Shown piece after piece: positions 7,486 to 15,142 of a DNA stretch of 16,515 nt (its first letter is position 1; each line of letters starts with the position of its first letter). Origin of the DNA: UBA9300 sp964577305 (lineage in GTDB: Bacteria > Bacteroidota > Bacteroidia > Bacteroidales > VadinHA17); the NCBI GenBank assembly GCA_964577305.1, contig CAZNYS010000072.1:1-16515 (forward strand), in the 5' to 3' direction. The notes under the pieces were generated by a model, which was not told where the DNA came from, made no database searches, and saw nothing but the letters and a program-made list of their open reading frames with translations. The translations under genes and the position numbers were made by a program.

Positions 7486-7683
7486 TACTCTGAAGGAGTG
7501 CGAGTGGAAAACCCGGCTGAGCATTGCGAACGGGTGAGGCTCCATCAATCCAATATTGACTCACCCCGCTGGCGCGGTTCTCCAGAACCGTGCCACTGGG
7601 TTTCGTCGAGCTCACCCCGAATTCTCGGGGCTCGGTTCCAATATTCCAATATTCCATACCTTAAAAATTAACATTCCAATGTT
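7486..7683. repeat. GC-rich intergenic block of nested palindromes
   Basis: Inside an otherwise AT-rich, gene-free spacer (7419-7822) is a GC-rich block with many pairing arms. AAACCC (7509-7514) pairs with GGGTTT (7598-7603), and GGGTGAG (7532-7538) with CTCACCC (7560-7566). GGCGCGGTTCT (7571-7581) pairs with AGAACCGTGCC (7584-7594) apart from one wobble, and CCCCGA (7615-7620) with TCGGGG (7625-7630). CTCACCCCG is directly repeated at 7560 and 7611. The block ends in TTCCAATA units (7636-7656) and the dyad AACATT/AATGTT (7670-7683). A 77-codon open frame on the minus strand covers it but looks spurious. It resembles an interspersed palindromic element or structured RNA. From 7684 to 7792 the spacer is AT-rich with nothing recognisable. 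Confidence 0.65.
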
Positions 7684-7792
7684 GATAAAATCAATACTAA
7701 AGCCCCAAATCAAGCGTTTTATAGTTGTAAATTAGCAAAAACTTTTAAGACGCTTTGTTACGTATAAATTGTTCATTTTAAAATAATTAAAT

Positions 7793-7810
7793 TTCTGTAA
7801 TTATACAGAA
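7793..7810. promoter_or_regulatory. Perfect dyad just upstream of the TPR gene
   Basis: TTCTGTA (7793-7799) and TACAGAA (7804-7810) form a perfect 7-bp inverted repeat around ATTA, ending 12 bases before the ATG at 7823. It could be an operator or a leader hairpin limiting translation. No clear TAnnTTTG box precedes it; TAAATTTC at 7788-7795 is one base off and overlaps the dyad. Confidence 0.4.
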
Positions 7811-7822
7811 GATTCCAAGGAT

Positions 7823-10800
7823 ATGAATAAATACCAGGTTTATAAAATACTTTTTAACAGGCTGGTTATCAATATATCAGTACTGATATTCAGTGGTTCC
7901 CTTTTATTAGCCCAGAAACCGGAATCATACAAAGCTGAATTAAATGATTTCGAGAGGGGGAAAGAGTTATACAACAAGGCAAAGTATGCTTCAGCCCTGA
8001 CCCTTTTTGATAGTTTTGTTAATAAAGCTGATGGTGGCATGACGGAAGAAACAGTTGAGGCTGAATATCTTGCTGCTGTATCTGCTATCAGGTTATATAA
8101 CAGTGATGCTGAATACAGGATGAATAAGTTTGCAACCACCCATCCTGATGATCCGCTTGTCAATGAGGCCTGGCTGGAGCTTGCAGACCATTTCTACCAG
8201 ACCAAGAACTACAGGCGGGCGATAAAATATTATGAACAGGTAGACAGACTTGAACTGGATAATGAAATGCTGCCAGCTTACTATTTTAAATTTGGATATT
8301 CCCATTTTATGGATGGAGACAGGAAAAGAGCAATGCTTTTCTTTTCCGAGCTGATGGACATTGACACCGAGTACAGTCAGCCGGCTATTTATTATTTCTC
8401 ATATATAGCATATAATGAAAAGATGTACCACACTGCATTCGACGGCTTTATGAGGTTAAGGGATGATGAAACATTTGGGCATGTGGTTCCTTTTTATATA
8501 GTCCAGATAATGTATATAATGGAAGATTATGATGGCATTCTCGATATGGCCCCGCAGCTTATCAATGCTGCAGGAGAAGACAGGAAATCAGAGCTGTACA
8601 GGCTAATAGGCGATGCTTATTTTAAGAAAGGCGATTACCGTTCAGCTGCCCGCAACCTGGAGGAACACCTTGAAAGAGCAGTAAGAACAGGCAGGGAGGG
8701 CAGTTACCAGCTTGCATTCTGTTATTATATGACAGAAGAATATGACAAGGCCATAGAACTTTTCCAGGAAGTTACAAGGAGAAGGGACGAACTGGGACAG
8801 CATGCATATTATCTGCTGGGTGACTGCTTTCTGAAGAAGGACGAGAAGACAATGGCAAGGGCGGCATTCTCCTCTGCAGCAAAAATGGATTATGACAGGG
8901 ATATTAAAGAAGAAGCACTTTTCAATTTCGCCAAGCTTACCTATGAAACAGTATATTCACCTTTTGGTGAAGTAATAAGGGCTTTCCAGGAATATATTGA
9001 GCAATTTCCAGCCTCGGAACATATTGAAGAAGCATACGATTACCTCGTATCTGCCTATATGAAAGTTAAGAATTACAGGGCGGCAATACAATCACTTGAT
9101 CGTATTACTTATAAAGATGAAAGACTGGAGAAAGCGTACCAGAAGGTAGCTTTCTTCAGGGGTCTTGAACTATATAAAAACCTTGACCTGAATTCTGCTA
9201 TAGGAATGTTTGACAAATCATTACAGTATGGGCAGTATGATCGTGCCATAAGGGCAAGAGCCCATTATTGGAAAGGAGAATCACTTTACCGCTTAAATGA
9301 AACCGACCGGGCCCTTGATGAATACCAGGAATTTATGGGTATTCCGGGCTCATCATCATTTGATGAATACAGGATGGTTGCTTATAATATTGGTTATATT
9401 CATTATAATAATGGTAATTATGCCGAAGCTTTAAGATGGTTTAAAAATTTTGAATCAGAAGAACCGGATACCCGGGGCAGGTTAATTACTGATGTTTATG
9501 ACAGGATTGCAGATTGCTACTATATTAACACAGATTACAGGCAGGCAATAAGCTATTATGATAAAGTAATTGAGAACTCAGCCACAGGAGCAGATTATGC
9601 GTTATTTCAAAAGGGTTTTGCTCTGGGCCTTATGCATGATCAGAATTCAAAAACACGTGCCCTGACTACCATGATTAATGAATACCCGAATTCAATACTG
9701 GTGCCCAATGCTATTTTTGAACGTGGAAGAGCTTACATAGGTCTTGAAAATGATACCGAGGGAGAAAAAGATTTCAGGCAGATAATCAATTCATACCCAA
9801 ATTCAGTATTTGTTCCAAGAGCCATAGTGCAGCTGGGATTACTCTATTATAACAGGGGTGAAGATGAAAAGGCAATTGCCAGGTTCAAGGAAGTTATAGA
9901 AAAATTCCAGTCAACACCTGAAGCGCGCAATGCTCTTACCGGCCTGAAGAATACCTACGTGGACATGAATGATGTGGAATCCTATTTCGCTTACGTAAGA
10001 GATCTTGAAGGATATGCCGATGTTAGTGCCAGTGAAAGGGATAGCCTGCTGTATATTTCCGGTGAAAACCTTTATATATCGGGCAATTGCGAAAGGGCCA
10101 GCCAGATCTTCAGGAATTACCTCAGCGAGTTTAAGCAGGGCAGCTTCAGGCTTAATGCAAGCTTCTACCTGGCTGAATGCCTGACTGAATCAGGTAAAAC
10201 AGATGAAGCCCTGAAGTGTTATTTGGAGGTTTCAGAAACACCTAATAACCCTTTCCTGGAGAAAACATACCAGTCATTGTCAGGTATTTATTATTTGAAA
10301 GAGATTTATGACAGCTCATATTATTTTTATAATGAACTTGAAAAAGTTGCTGAATTGCCTGAGAATGAACTGAGGGCAAGGGTTGGTATGATGCGCTCAG
10401 CTTATAATATGGGTGATGCCGAAAAAACAATAAGTTCATCAGAAAGACTGATGGAGTCTGATATGGTTACAGAAGAACTGGCCCGGGAAGCCAGCTTTAT
10501 GAGTGCCAAATCAAATTTTACACTTGGAAATTATGACCGCGCACTGACTTATTTCAGGAGGGTGGCGGTGGAAGTTACAAGCAGTGAGGGTGCAGAATCA
10601 AAATACCGTGTGGCCCAGATACTTTTTATGAAGGGTAATTTTGAGGATGCAGAAAACATAATCTATGAATTTATTGATCAGAATACCCCTCATCAATACT
10701 GGATGGCACGTATGTTTATATTGCTGGCTGATATAAGCCTGGATAAGGGTGATGAATTCCAGGCAAGGGCAACCCTGCAAAGCCTGAAAGATTACTACCA

Positions 10801-10903
10801 GGTGGGTGATGATGGTATTCTTGATGAAGTGAATGCAAAACTTGATCAAATAAACAGGGATAGTGAAATGAGCCCAGATACTCTCAATATTAGGAACAAT
10901 TAA
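7823..10903 (+). CDS. Large exported TPR protein
   Basis: This 1026-residue protein has an N-terminal signal peptide with likely cleavage after A30 (LLLA|Q). The rest is essentially continuous tetratricopeptide-type helical hairpins. Recurrent signatures include A-x-x-Y/F-F, Y-x-x-G and P-x-S/N, for example AIKYYEQV, YYLLGDCFLKK, ALDEYQEF and AIARFKEVIEKF, with short YPNS-type linkers typical of BamD/YbgF-like TPRs. TPR superhelices act as protein-binding scaffolds; after export this one should be periplasmic, possibly bound to an outer-membrane partner. The beta-barrel gene begins only 15 bases downstream, so the two are probably one operon and may form a complex. A few helices are diverged, but I see no frameshift. 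The specific function is unknown. Confidence 0.85.
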   Translation: MNKYQVYKILFNRLVINISVLIFSGSLLLAQKPESYKAELNDFERGKELYNKAKYASALTLFDSFVNKADGGMTEETVEAEYLAAVSAIRLYNSDAEYRMNKFATTHPDDPLVNEAWLELADHFYQTKNYRRAIKYYEQVDRLELDNEMLPAYYFKFGYSHFMDGDRKRAMLFFSELMDIDTEYSQPAIYYFSYIAYNEKMYHTAFDGFMRLRDDETFGHVVPFYIVQIMYIMEDYDGILDMAPQLINAAGEDRKSELYRLIGDAYFKKGDYRSAARNLEEHLERAVRTGREGSYQLAFCYYMTEEYDKAIELFQEVTRRRDELGQHAYYLLGDCFLKKDEKTMARAAFSSAAKMDYDRDIKEEALFNFAKLTYETVYSPFGEVIRAFQEYIEQFPASEHIEEAYDYLVSAYMKVKNYRAAIQSLDRITYKDERLEKAYQKVAFFRGLELYKNLDLNSAIGMFDKSLQYGQYDRAIRARAHYWKGESLYRLNETDRALDEYQEFMGIPGSSSFDEYRMVAYNIGYIHYNNGNYAEALRWFKNFESEEPDTRGRLITDVYDRIADCYYINTDYRQAISYYDKVIENSATGADYALFQKGFALGLMHDQNSKTRALTTMINEYPNSILVPNAIFERGRAYIGLENDTEGEKDFRQIINSYPNSVFVPRAIVQLGLLYYNRGEDEKAIARFKEVIEKFQSTPEARNALTGLKNTYVDMNDVESYFAYVRDLEGYADVSASERDSLLYISGENLYISGNCERASQIFRNYLSEFKQGSFRLNASFYLAECLTESGKTDEALKCYLEVSETPNNPFLEKTYQSLSGIYYLKEIYDSSYYFYNELEKVAELPENELRARVGMMRSAYNMGDAEKTISSSERLMESDMVTEELAREASFMSAKSNFTLGNYDRALTYFRRVAVEVTSSEGAESKYRVAQILFMKGNFEDAENIIYEFIDQNTPHQYWMARMFILLADISLDKGDEFQARATLQSLKDYYQVGDDGILDEVNAKLDQINRDSEMSPDTLNIRNN

Positions 10904-10918
10904 TTCAATCTGTTAATT

Positions 10919-12661
10919 ATGAATATAAGGATAATATCATATATAGTTATACTGCTTCTGATATTTCCGGCTGGTGTGGATGCCCAAAGAGGGCAGGAAG
11001 ATATACGTCGTGAAGTAACCATGTATAATCCTTTCAAACCATCTCTGAATAAGGCCATAAAAATGAACTTTTCCCCGGAGATCAGTGATACTACTGTGTC
11101 AGTACCGGAATTTCTTTATACTATCAGTGCCAAGCCGTTTATGCCTGAATATGAAATTAAAACAATAAGTGCTGCACGCCTGGAGCCCGACCCCCTGCCA
11201 AAATTGTATAAAGGCTTCCTGAACCTTGGTTTTGGTAGCTATTTCTCACCTGTAGGTGAGTTAAGCATTTCCAACGATCGTTCACGTAACGGCCTGGCAG
11301 GTATTTATTTAAGTCATGAATCCAGCTTTGGTAGATTAATGATCGATGATGCCACAAAAGTGTATGGAGGATATATGGACAATATGGCCAGGATATACGG
11401 AACCAGATTTTTCAGGAGAGTGGCCCTGGCTGCAAATATCGATTTTAACCACCTGAGGAGGTATGCCTATGGTGGCGATCCTGTATTGCTGGCACCAATC
11501 GAAATAAGCAAGGATAGTCTTAAGATTGAATATTTTAATCCCCGGGCAGACATCAATATCTATTCAACGCGGCTTGACTCTGCAAAAATGTTCTATGATA
11601 TTGAACTTTATTATAACCTCCTGTATCAAAACAGCCGGTATTATCAACACCTGGCAGGTTTAAATGCAGACCTTGGTTATGATATGGATATTTTCTATGC
11701 CAGCCTCGATCTTGGATATGAGTTGATTACAATAACCAATATCGAGGATAAATTCAGACATCGTGTGAGCCTCAGTCCAGCTATCAGTAAAAGAAGCGGT
11801 AACTGGGACTTCAGGGTGGGATTAAAACTTATAGCTGACGCCAGGTATTATGAGGAAACACCAAACCCGGCTGAATACAAAACAAGGCTCTTCTTTTATC
11901 CCGACCTTAAGTTTCAGTTCAGTGTAATACCCACTATCTTAAATATGTACGTGGGACTCGATGGAGAGTATAAAGACAATAATGCAAGTGAAATAATATA
12001 TACCAACCCATTTATTATTACACAGAACATGGATGGACTTGTTGAACCATCTGATAAACTTTATACTTTATTACCCACCGATACCAAACTAAGGGTAAAA
12101 GGCGGTATAACAGGACATGCCAGTGCTAATACCGGTTACAGGCTAAATGTATCTTACTCTATGTTCGAAAATATGGTATTCTATATCAATGACCTGTTCC
12201 AGGGCAGGAGTTTTATGCCCATATATGATAATGGTGAATTACTCGATCTGAACGCTGAGTTCACAACAAGGATAAGTAAGGAAATATCTTTTTCAGCAAA
12301 GGCAGGATATTATAGCTATACAATGGAATACCTGGAAAAACCCTGGCATAAACCCAGCTGGGATGGGAAACTGGTGTTAAACTATAATCTGCGGGATAAA
12401 GTACTTGCACATGCTGATATATATGGCCTGTCAAAAAGATATGCCAGGGTAGGGCCAATGTCATATTCATCATCACCTGATTATGAGATATATGAACTTC
12501 CTTTGAGCATGAGCCTGAGTATCGGACTCGAGTATAGATATACAAAGATTCTATCATTCTGGACCAGTATTAATAATATTGCTTTAAACAGATATTATGA
12601 GTGGAATTTTTACCCCTCACAGAGGATTTTTTTTATGGCCGGATTCACTTACAGCCTTTAA
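10919..12661 (+). CDS. Plug-less outer-membrane beta-barrel protein
   Basis: The 580-residue protein has a signal peptide with likely cleavage after A22 (VDA|Q). After about 80 residues of linker (VTMYNPFKPSLNKAIK and following), the sequence from LPKLYKGFLNLGFGSY onward is a long series of alternating polar and aromatic strands. It ends in FFMAGFTYSL, a terminal strand with the hydrophobic last residue expected of a BAM-assembled barrel. There is no TonB box and no plug domain, so any TonB-dependent-receptor label would rest on the barrel alone. It directly follows the TPR gene and probably forms an envelope complex with it. Ligand or cargo cannot be told from sequence. The gene is followed by an AT-rich hairpin (12711-12727) that could weakly terminate transcription. 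Confidence 0.8.
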   Translation: MNIRIISYIVILLLIFPAGVDAQRGQEDIRREVTMYNPFKPSLNKAIKMNFSPEISDTTVSVPEFLYTISAKPFMPEYEIKTISAARLEPDPLPKLYKGFLNLGFGSYFSPVGELSISNDRSRNGLAGIYLSHESSFGRLMIDDATKVYGGYMDNMARIYGTRFFRRVALAANIDFNHLRRYAYGGDPVLLAPIEISKDSLKIEYFNPRADINIYSTRLDSAKMFYDIELYYNLLYQNSRYYQHLAGLNADLGYDMDIFYASLDLGYELITITNIEDKFRHRVSLSPAISKRSGNWDFRVGLKLIADARYYEETPNPAEYKTRLFFYPDLKFQFSVIPTILNMYVGLDGEYKDNNASEIIYTNPFIITQNMDGLVEPSDKLYTLLPTDTKLRVKGGITGHASANTGYRLNVSYSMFENMVFYINDLFQGRSFMPIYDNGELLDLNAEFTTRISKEISFSAKAGYYSYTMEYLEKPWHKPSWDGKLVLNYNLRDKVLAHADIYGLSKRYARVGPMSYSSSPDYEIYELPLSMSLSIGLEYRYTKILSFWTSINNIALNRYYEWNFYPSQRIFFMAGFTYSL

Positions 12662-12774
12662 AATTATTCCTGTTTGCATAATAGTCTGGTCTTCAATACA
12701 ATACTTGTTGATTTTTTGTTAAAAAATAGGGTGAATTTTAAGCAAATTAAAGAGGGAAAGTGCTATATTTTAAT

Positions 12775-12782
12775 TATCTTTG
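12775..12782 (+). promoter_or_regulatory. Candidate -7 promoter box for gyrB
   Basis: TATCTTTG is an exact TAnnTTTG match followed by TGCAA, the common context of Bacteroidetes promoters. A -33 TTG is not evident 19-21 bases upstream. If used, it gives gyrB a 5' leader of about 200 bases containing the hairpin at 12833-12853. Confidence 0.45.
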
Positions 12783-12832
12783 TGCAATTACTTAAGTATG
12801 GTTTAATCAGGAACTTAAAAGAGGTTTTTGCC

Positions 12833-12853
12833 ATATTCCCCAGAAGGGAATAT
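12833..12853 (+). other. Perfect hairpin in the putative gyrB leader
   Basis: ATATTCCC (12833-12840) and GGGAATAT (12846-12853) pair perfectly around the 5-base loop CAGAA. No T-run follows, so it is not a typical terminator. Its position between the candidate promoter and gyrB would allow a leader-RNA or operator role. Confidence 0.5.
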
Positions 12854-12993
12854 ACCAATTGAATGAGAACTTATTTCAGTGTTGGATCAGGGGTAAAATT
12901 AAACTGTAATTTATTTGATTAAATGACTGCTTTAGGAATTAAAGCGTTTACCGGAATTATATATAATAAAGAAGAAAAGTTAAGACCAGGAGT

Positions 12994-14964
12994 ATGAGCG
13001 AAAAAGATAAAAGTCAAATGGGTAACGGAGATTATTCAGCAGGTAGTATTCAGGTGCTTGAAGGCCTGGAAGCTGTCAGGAAAAGACCTGCCATGTATAT
13101 TGGGGATGTGAGTATAAAAGGGTTGCATCATCTGGCATATGAGGTTGTTGATAATTCAATAGATGAAGCTCTTGCAGGATACTGTACTGAAATAAACCTT
13201 ATAATAAACGAGGATGGTTCAATAACTGTTATTGATAACGGGAGGGGCATACCAATAGATTATCATGAAAAAGAGAAGAAATCAGCTCTTGAAGTTGTGA
13301 TGACAGTGCTTCACGCCGGCGGAAAATTTGATAAGGAATCATATAAAGTATCTGGCGGGTTACATGGAGTTGGTGTATCAGTTGTAAATGCTCTTTCCGA
13401 AACACTAAGAGCTGAGATACACAGGGATGGTAAAATATATTTCCAGGAATACAGAAAAGGAAAGCCCGAGTCAAAGGTGGAAGAACATGGAACCACTGAA
13501 AAATCAGGAACGATAATAACATTCAAACCCGATACCGGCATTTTTTCAGAAGCGGAATTCAGGTATGAAATACTTGCTACAAGGTTGCGGGAACTGGCCT
13601 TTCTGAACAAAGGAATAAAACTTACTATTCTTGATAAACGGGAAATCCAGGAGAACGGTAATGGAAATACTTACAGGGAAGATATATTTTGCTCCGAGAC
13701 AGGTTTGCAGGAGTTTGTTGACTACCTGGATAATACAAGGGAGAGACTGATAGAGGAACCTATTTTTATCACAACAGAGAAAAATGATGTACCTGTTGAA
13801 ATAGCTCTTCAGTACAATACATCGTTCTCAGAAAATGTACATTCGTATGTTAATAACATCAATACCATTGAGGGAGGCACACACCTGGCAGGCTTCAGAA
13901 GAGGACTTACCCGTACACTGAAAAAATATGCCGAGGAATCAGGACTAACGGCCAAGCTTAAGTTCGATATCAATGGTGATGACTTCAGGGAAGGGCTTAC
14001 TGCAATAGTGTCAATTAAAGTTGCCGAACCACAGTTTGAAGGCCAGACCAAAACAAAACTTGGAAACACGGAGGTTATGGGTGCCGTTGACCAGGCAGTC
14101 AGTACTATGCTTTCAAACTACCTTGAAGAAAATCCAAAAGATGCAAAAGTTATAGTGCAGAAAGTTATACTTGCAGCTACGGCACGACATGCTGCCCGTA
14201 AAGCCCGTGAACTGGTTCAACGTAAGAATGTGCTCTCCGGATCAGGATTGCCCGGTAAACTGGCCGATTGTGCCGACCGTGACCCTGCAAACTGTGAAAT
14301 ATTCCTTGTCGAGGGCGATTCTGCAGGAGGAACAGCAAAGGCCGGACGCGACAGGAAGTTCCAGGCAATAATGCCACTGAGAGGAAAAATACTTAACGTG
14401 GAAAAGGCAATGCAACATAAGATCCTCGATAATGAAGAAATAAAAAATATATTTACCGCACTTGGAGTCAATATTGGAACAGAAGATGACAGTAAGGCAC
14501 TGAACCTGGAAAAACTGAGATACCATAAGGTCGTTATAATGACCGATGCAGATGTCGATGGTTCACATATTGCAACGCTGATAATGACCTTCTTTTTCAG
14601 GTATATGCAGGAGCTTATAAAGAATGGCTACCTGTATATTGCCACGCCACCCCTGTATCTGGTGAAAAAAGGTAAAAACAGCAGGTATTGCTGGTCAGAA
14701 GAGGAACTGCGTGGCTTTATTAAAGAGTTCGGCCAGGGAAAAGACTCTAATGTAAGTATACAGCGATATAAAGGTCTGGGTGAAATGAATGCAGAACAAC
14801 TGTGGGATACTACGATGAACCCTGAAAAAAGAACGCTCCGGCAGGTTACTATCGATAGCGCGGCCGAGGCAGACAGAATATTCAGTATGCTGATGGGTGA
14901 CGAGGTTCCCCCCCGGAGGGACTTTATTGAGAAACATGCAAAATATGCAAATATTGACGCTTAG
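12994..14964 (+). CDS. gyrB: DNA gyrase subunit B
   Basis: This is the ATPase subunit of DNA gyrase, which introduces negative supercoils together with GyrA. All hallmark sites are present in 656 residues: GHKL ATPase residues E50 and N54 (EVVDNS), D81 in IDNGRGIP, and the ATP-lid GGLHGVGVSVVNALS. Next is the transducer domain. The Toprim metal site has E440 (VEGDSAGG) and D518/D520 in TDADVDGSH, and the C-terminal segment carries QRYKGLGEMN (590-599). The lack of the large insertion of gammaproteobacterial GyrB fits Bacteroidota. The ATG at 12994 is preceded by AGGAG only one base away, too close for a normal Shine-Dalgarno, so initiation likely relies on the AT-rich leader. ParE is the alternative, but motif context and length favour GyrB. 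Confidence 0.96.
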   Translation: MSEKDKSQMGNGDYSAGSIQVLEGLEAVRKRPAMYIGDVSIKGLHHLAYEVVDNSIDEALAGYCTEINLIINEDGSITVIDNGRGIPIDYHEKEKKSALEVVMTVLHAGGKFDKESYKVSGGLHGVGVSVVNALSETLRAEIHRDGKIYFQEYRKGKPESKVEEHGTTEKSGTIITFKPDTGIFSEAEFRYEILATRLRELAFLNKGIKLTILDKREIQENGNGNTYREDIFCSETGLQEFVDYLDNTRERLIEEPIFITTEKNDVPVEIALQYNTSFSENVHSYVNNINTIEGGTHLAGFRRGLTRTLKKYAEESGLTAKLKFDINGDDFREGLTAIVSIKVAEPQFEGQTKTKLGNTEVMGAVDQAVSTMLSNYLEENPKDAKVIVQKVILAATARHAARKARELVQRKNVLSGSGLPGKLADCADRDPANCEIFLVEGDSAGGTAKAGRDRKFQAIMPLRGKILNVEKAMQHKILDNEEIKNIFTALGVNIGTEDDSKALNLEKLRYHKVVIMTDADVDGSHIATLIMTFFFRYMQELIKNGYLYIATPPLYLVKKGKNSRYCWSEEELRGFIKEFGQGKDSNVSIQRYKGLGEMNAEQLWDTTMNPEKRTLRQVTIDSAAEADRIFSMLMGDEVPPRRDFIEKHAKYANIDA

Positions 14965-14966
14965 GA

Positions 14967-15120
14967 TGGTGTGGATCTCCGGATCCACGCCAGACGTGGG
15001 TCCCACCTTCGCTTCGCTACGGAGGGCAGAGCAGAGACCCACACCAACAATTTACGAGATCCACGCGAACAAGTTAAAGATCCAAACCAGCGGGATGTCG
15101 TGGATTTAAAATCTACGACA
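14967..15120. repeat. Palindromic intergenic block with GATCCAC motifs
   Basis: Directly after the gyrB stop, TGGTGTGGATC (14967-14977) pairs with GATCCACGCCA (14982-14992) around TCCG with one G-T wobble. GTGGGTC (14996-15002) can pair with the GACCCAC near 15036. TGTCGTGGATTT (15096-15107) and AAATCTACGACA (15109-15120) are a 12-base inverted repeat with one wobble. GATCCAC recurs at 15056-15062. The first hairpin might stall transcription after gyrB but lacks a T-run. Overall it resembles an interspersed palindromic element like the block at 7486-7683, though the sequences differ. Confidence 0.65.
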
Positions 15121-15142
15121 ATCAGGTTAAAATAAATTAATT

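Larger units (their letters stand above)
12662..12993. other. AT-rich intergenic region between barrel gene and gyrB
   Basis: The 332-base spacer holds a weak AT hairpin (ATTTTTT 12711-12717 with AAAAAAT 12721-12727), the candidate gyrB promoter box and a perfect hairpin at 12833-12853. A 62-codon frame from a TTG at 12674 ends at 12862. It has no supporting start context or recognisable domain, so I do not call a gene. Confidence 0.7.

Noticed and set aside
7424..7657. 77-codon minus-strand frame upstream of ftsE
   Set aside because: It is made of the palindromic block and the A-rich repeat, has no recognisable domain, and its C-terminal hydrophobic run comes only from the tandem repeat.
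7431..7683. CRISPR-like array
   Set aside because: Repeats are short and irregular, with no constant repeat of CRISPR length, no uniform spacers and no cas genes.
10919..12661. TonB-dependent receptor
   Set aside because: There is no TonB box or plug domain before the barrel strands, so a plain outer-membrane barrel is the safer call.
12674..12862. 62-codon plus-strand frame before gyrB
   Set aside because: TTG start, no supporting start context, runs through the candidate gyrB promoter and leader hairpin, no recognisable domain.
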